From: Ridgeia piscesae
Taxonomy: Eukaryota; Annelida; Polychaeta; Sabellida; Siboglinidae
NCBI GenBank assembly: GCA_025642075.2
Contig: JAODUO010000636.1
Coordinates: 196,001 to 260,000 of the forward strand
Direction: 5' to 3'
Length of the DNA: 64,000 bases
This document shows positions 1 to 64,000 of the stretch, one piece after another (positions within the stretch are counted from its first letter, which is position 1; the number at the start of each line of letters is the position of its first letter). A model generated the notes under the pieces. It was given only the letters and a program-made list of their open reading frames with translations. It did no database searches and was not told where the DNA came from. The translations under genes and the position numbers were made by a program.

Positions 1-1480
1 TGGTATTCACAACTTGTAACTTGTTATAGAGGTGAGCGACTGTGCACATTTTACAGGAAGTTTTGACATGTTTATACATGTTAATATCATTATATATAAT
101 TATATATATATATTTTTAAGTAACAATATTATGTTTTGCAAAGATTTAGTTGTTTATATATGACTTTGTTAATGATTATGTATATTTTACCTTGACCTTT
201 GCATCTGGAAAATTACATGCCGTAACTATTGCATCACTGTTTTGTTTATGGATTGAACTATTAATTAGAAAACTGTTTGAGACACAAGGTACACAGTAGT
301 GTATTCAAGCTGTGGACTTTATGACGTACACTGTACAATTGCGTGTTTGGTTATTTTAAAGTGTACATTTCTAATGTGTTGTGTCATGTTTGGAACTCAT
401 TAATTGTCTGCATTATTTGGGTATGTTGTACAAATAATGTTTGTTTTGACTGATGACAATATTAGCATAATAAATGTTAACCTGTAGATACTGTTGTTGA
501 CTTTGTAATAAACTATGTTTGCAGTAACACTGACATAGCACTGTCACTAGCTTTGAAAAGAGTCCAGCCATAATTTCATGATAGATGGCTTAGATGCAGA
601 ACCCAAGGATGAGGAAAATATGAGCCGATATTGTCCACGGTTTTTTATTTGGAGTTCATTTTAAAGGTCAAAATACTTATATTAATTAATTGACATCTAG
701 TTGACCACATAAAACCAAATATGTTATAATATGCAAATGTTCATCTTTGAGTTTATCCAGTATGGAATAATCTAACATAATGTGAATTTTTTTTTTTAAT
801 GTGTATAGTATATACAAACTTTGTTGACACACCCAATCATTCTATGTAAGTATGTTTGCAGAATGCTGTTGTCATGATGTCAGTGCCATCCTGTAACTGT
901 TTTTTGGTCATTGACATGATGTGGAAGTAAAAAACTTGCCCTGGATGTTCAAAAAGATGCTCCCGGCCAACTGTCATTTGTTCTTGGAACACAAACAGTT
1001 CTCTTGTTATACAACACATGTATTAATTTAGAAGGAAGCACTCATCCACACCACACCATACACGCTGGAAATTTTAATGTGGGCAGATATGGTTTTTCCC
1101 TCAGTAAATCGGAAGTTAGGATGAGATGGCAGCAAAAATGTGTCAACAGCATGCACACAAATCTGTGTGAAAACCAGTTTTTAAGGATATTCGTGGGGAA
1201 ATGTGAAGGCAAGGGGTAGCATACCAATTTTGTTCCCAGCCTCCCAAAAGGAAGCTACTTCCTGCATGTTGCTCCCCACTGCATGATGCAGTGGTAAACA
1301 TTCGAGAAATGGACATCATGCTGGACAGTGCCAGGGCTGAGACGAATGGCAACTATAACCATTGCTGCAAACACAAACAATGGATGGAGATCTGTCTTCC
1401 TGGCATACGGGAAACATCCCAAGAAGACAGTGTCAGCAGGTCTTGCAGTACTATTTAAAGGAAACGCTATTGTGAAGTAA
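1..1480. other. AT-rich non-coding stretch, no gene seen
   Basis: No exon with a recognisable protein family or convincing splice sites was found here on either strand. Two AATAAA polyadenylation-type hexamers occur at 469-474 and 507-512, so the first 0.5 kb could be the 3' UTR of an upstream plus-strand gene. That is only a possibility, because such hexamers are common in AT-rich DNA. The short open frames between 840 and 1540 overlap each other on both strands and resemble nothing I know. Confidence 0.5.
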
Positions 1481-1820
1481 AATGGTAAATAAAGGTAAGT
1501 TCTTATATAGCGCAGTATCCAATCCTCAGGACTGCTCAAAGCACTTTACACTTCACTTCTCTGACAGACCTGTTAAATCAGACACCATCTCAACTTCTCT
1601 GGGAAGCTTCCAGCCATATGCTGCAATTAATTCGTGAAGGCTGCTTGTACACATATCCACCACTTTTCTATAGCCAGGTACTCGTTTATACAGCTGAGTG
1701 AACTGTAGCAATGTAGAGTGAAAAAACGTGTCCAAAGTTTTAACATGGCAACAGAATTCGAACCCAGGTCCTCTTAGTCGAGAGTCCGAAGCTCTACCCC
1801 TGAGCTACTGTGCTCCACTA
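1481..1820 (-). mobile_element. tRNA-derived SINE, copy 1 (minus strand)
   Basis: Read on the minus strand, this begins with a tRNA-like head at about 1820-1741. The head has an A-box-like TAGCTCAGGGGTAGAGC and a B-box-like GGTTCGAATTC, the internal RNA polymerase III promoter. It is followed by a body of about 250 bp that ends near GCGCTATATAAGAACTTACC. The same body occurs at 1905-2240 and 33808-34131, including the shared segment GCATTAATTGCAGCAT and the 3' end AGTGCTTT...GCTATATAAGAACTTA. Three copies with one head, body and tail define a SINE family. The tRNA parent was not identified. Confidence 0.75.
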
Positions 1821-1904
1821 AGTAATCTACGGGGCATGTCAACCAAGTCTGCCTATCTGGCAACTGAGTCAGTGTTAAGAATTTATAAACAGTGTAGAAT
1901 AGCG

Positions 1905-2240
1905 TATTGACAATAGCAGTGGATTTTCAATGAAGAGAACCCAGGTTAGAATCCTGTTCTGCCATGTCAAACTTTGGGCATGTTTCTTTCAGTCTATACT
2001 GTATTACTCCAATTCATTCAGCTGTATGAATGAATAATTGGCTATAGACAGTGGTGTATATACGTGTATGAATAGTCTTTGTGCATTAATTGCAGTATGG
2101 TTGGATGCTTCCCAGGGATGTTAAGATGTTGTTTGACTAAGCAGGTCTGCCAGGTAGTAATAAGCAAATTGCGAAGTGCTTTATTTGAACAAGCCTGAGG
2201 ATTGGACACATCGCTATACAAGAACTTACGTTTTTACAAA
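1905..2240 (+). mobile_element. tRNA-derived SINE, copy 2 (plus strand)
   Basis: This is the same SINE family as 1481-1820, in the opposite orientation. The tRNA-like head is eroded, but the B-box-like GGTTAGAATCC remains at about 1945. The body is well kept (AGCTGTATGAATGAATAAT, GTGCATTAATTGCAGTATGG, GGATGCTTCCCAGGGATG), as is the 3' end (GCTATACAAGAACTTACG). With copy 1 it forms a head-to-head inverted pair separated by only about 85 bp. Confidence 0.72.
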
Positions 2241-3560
2241 GATTGACCTATAGCCAGCAATTAGTTGTGTTCCGACGCCTATAAGGATGTTTTGTATGCT
2301 TTCTATAGCTCCTTCATGTAGTATTGGTGTGTTTTGTGGAGTATTAATTATTTCTCAAACAAAATATTCCTGCTTTTTGGAAACATTCCAATACCTTGAC
2401 ACTTGTCGAGATAATAATAATTGTATTTGTAAAGCACCGTATATCCGGAATAAATAAAAATAAATATAAAAAATTTACGTAATCAATTAAACTTACATGT
2501 ATAAAGACTAAATGATAATAAATAGATAATCAAATAAAGCTTGTAAAAATCGTATTGGATAACGTAAAGTAAACCTATCGGCAATAAGTTAATTCCAAAT
2601 GAAAATAAAATAATACAATTAATAATAAACTATATTAATAAGTATACTAATAAAGTAAGATACTAAAATAATTCAAGAAAAATAAGTATGGTTAAAATAA
2701 ATTCATTATAAAGCACAATACAGGTAGTTTAAAAATGCGGCCTTAAAAAGATGCTTTTATCAGACTATTATTATTATAACACCCGCAACCAGGAATTAAG
2801 TTAGTGGAGTTGTGATTTACATTTTTTTCATCACGCGTCGCCACTGTACGACGGATGAAGCCTCGTTCCTAACTATATGTAGAATAATGGTTTAATACAG
2901 CAGTCATTATGCTTGACGTCGTCGTGGTTGATGAAGTCAACATATACTCACGCATAGACTATAATATAATTTTAATTTCTGCAATAGTCCTCAAAGCATT
3001 ACATTCCGATTACCCTGACACCTGGTGGATTCATTAGGAAACGGTAACTATTTCTTATAGTACTATACATCTGTTTTTGTTTCTTTTTATATCACATGTT
3101 GTGTAGCCCATGCAGTAGTAGTGTAATATTACACAGAACCGACACTTGTGTGTAATTGTATAATGTAATGCTCCGATAAAGAGTTATTTATCATGCCATC
3201 TGAACTATTCCTATGTCGCCATCTAGCGAATGAATACCACAATTAACTATCGACGGAACGCAACTTCCAGGTAAGCCGCGTAGCCAAAGTCAAAGAATGG
3301 GAGCGCTATTACGTTGATTTAACTCTAAATTGGTGCAGTATCAATGCAAGACAGGACACATGAAGTTGTCTGTATGTCGGCTAGCGTTTACTGACGCAGA
3401 ATAACTCATCTACGGCGCATGAGGCTCGATAATTTGTCGGAGTACTTATTTCCAGGCAAAGTTGACTAAAACGAAACTACTCTGAGTGAGTTCGACTGAC
3501 TCTGAGTCATCGCCATTGCCACAGGGACAATCCAGGACACGGTCGTGGTTTTGTCGTGTT
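2241..3560. other. Upstream region of the PARP14-like gene, no coding exon seen
   Basis: The segment 2400-2760 is a very AT-rich simple tract. The rest has no recognisable gene. An in-frame TGA at 3483-3485 closes the reading frame of exon 1, so any translation start in this exon lies downstream of it. The 5' UTR and promoter presumably fall here, but I saw no clear TATA box or initiator that I could defend. Confidence 0.45.
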
Positions 3561-63380
<59,820 letters not shown>

Positions 63381-64000
63381 GTACACGAGCAAACTAAACC
63401 ACATCATTCTGTTAATTTTCGTTCTCCATTTATTAAATGCATTTGTTATACACTCTAGGTCTTGAATATATTAACATTTGTTTCAAGTTACGTTCTCTTA
63501 TATGGATGCACTTCTAAATATAATATAAATATAAATAAATATAATAGTCAATCTAGACTAGACGAATGTATAGTTGTATATAAGTCTTTATCAAATAAAT
63601 CATGCAAGCATGCATGGGGGTTCTTTGTTAACACTGTATTTGTATTCGAGGTTCTTGTATACTGTGTACAAGAACTTTGCATACTACCAGTTATTTTTAG
63701 CATCCGAGTTGAATAAAATGTTGGAGTTAGTAATATCTTCATTGCAACATGAACTTGTGCTATTAGCTAAATTATACAGGAAACTGATTCTCCTAAATCA
63801 GCCATTCATCACAATGCATACATGTTTAATACTGCTTTTTTTGTAACCGTGTATATTCACTGCCTTATGTTTTAACATGGGCCATTTTGGTAGACCAAGA
63901 TTTCCTGAAAGCCTGACTGAAAAAAACCTTCCGTTTTTACTCGAACAAAAAAGCCTATGCTTTTACAATAAACTATATTTGTATAACTTACTCAAACAAA
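63381..64000. other. Start of intron 16, window end
   Basis: No further exon was recognised in the last 620 bp. Confidence 0.5.

Noticed and set aside
1741..1820. A tRNA gene on the minus strand
   Set aside because: It has A- and B-box-like motifs but is fused to a SINE body shared with two other copies, and a clean cloverleaf with an anticodon stem was not evident.

Overview
The window is eukaryotic and almost certainly from an invertebrate animal. It holds GT-AG spliced exons, long AT-rich introns, LINEs, a tRNA-derived SINE family, hAT and Mutator-like DNA transposons and very large minisatellites. No bacterial-type operons or RNA operons are present. The exact phylum cannot be read from the sequence. 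PARP14-like genes are known to be expanded in bivalves and other marine invertebrates, so a mollusc-like host is a reasonable guess and no more.

One host gene dominates: a plus-strand PARP14-like gene (RRM array, KH-like region, macrodomains) whose exons I could place from about 3.56 kb to 63.38 kb. Sixteen coding exons give about 1,230 codons with fully compatible intron phases. The order is RRM1 (exons 1-2), linker (exon 3), RRM2 (4-5), RRM3 (5-6), RRM4 (7-8), RRM5 (8-9), KH-like region (10), macrodomain 1 (10-11), linker (12) and macrodomain 2 (13-16). Exon 16 ends in a phase-1 donor, so the gene runs off the window. Any further macrodomain, WWE or ADP-ribosyltransferase domain would lie downstream. 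By family knowledge these proteins bind and process ADP-ribose in immune and antiviral responses.

The introns are packed with repeats. Intron 1 has a Mutator-like element with a 10-bp target duplication, a hAT-type MITE and a LINE tail. Intron 2 has a (TG)n tract, a 4-kb array of 32-bp units and a 5'-truncated CR1/L2-like LINE. Intron 4 has a 54-bp array with an inverted end and a complete but dead hAT element with a perfect 8-bp target duplication. Intron 5 has a second Mutator-like copy. Intron 6 has a decayed LINE. Intron 7 has a SINE, a nearly complete CR1/L2-like LINE, two more LINE pieces and a 4.5-kb array of 55-bp units. Intron 9 has a 5.5-kb array of 57-bp units and an inverted copy of exon 13.

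The most striking observation is the 57-bp array. Its founder unit is the last 35 nt of exon 9 plus the start of the following intron, so the 5' splice site itself has been amplified about 97 times and nearly every unit still carries GTAAGT. Next come the antisense copy of exon 13 inside intron 9 and a decayed tandem duplicate of the exon 15 splice acceptor. Parts of two arrays contain dense small indels and long A or G runs that look like unpolished assembly.
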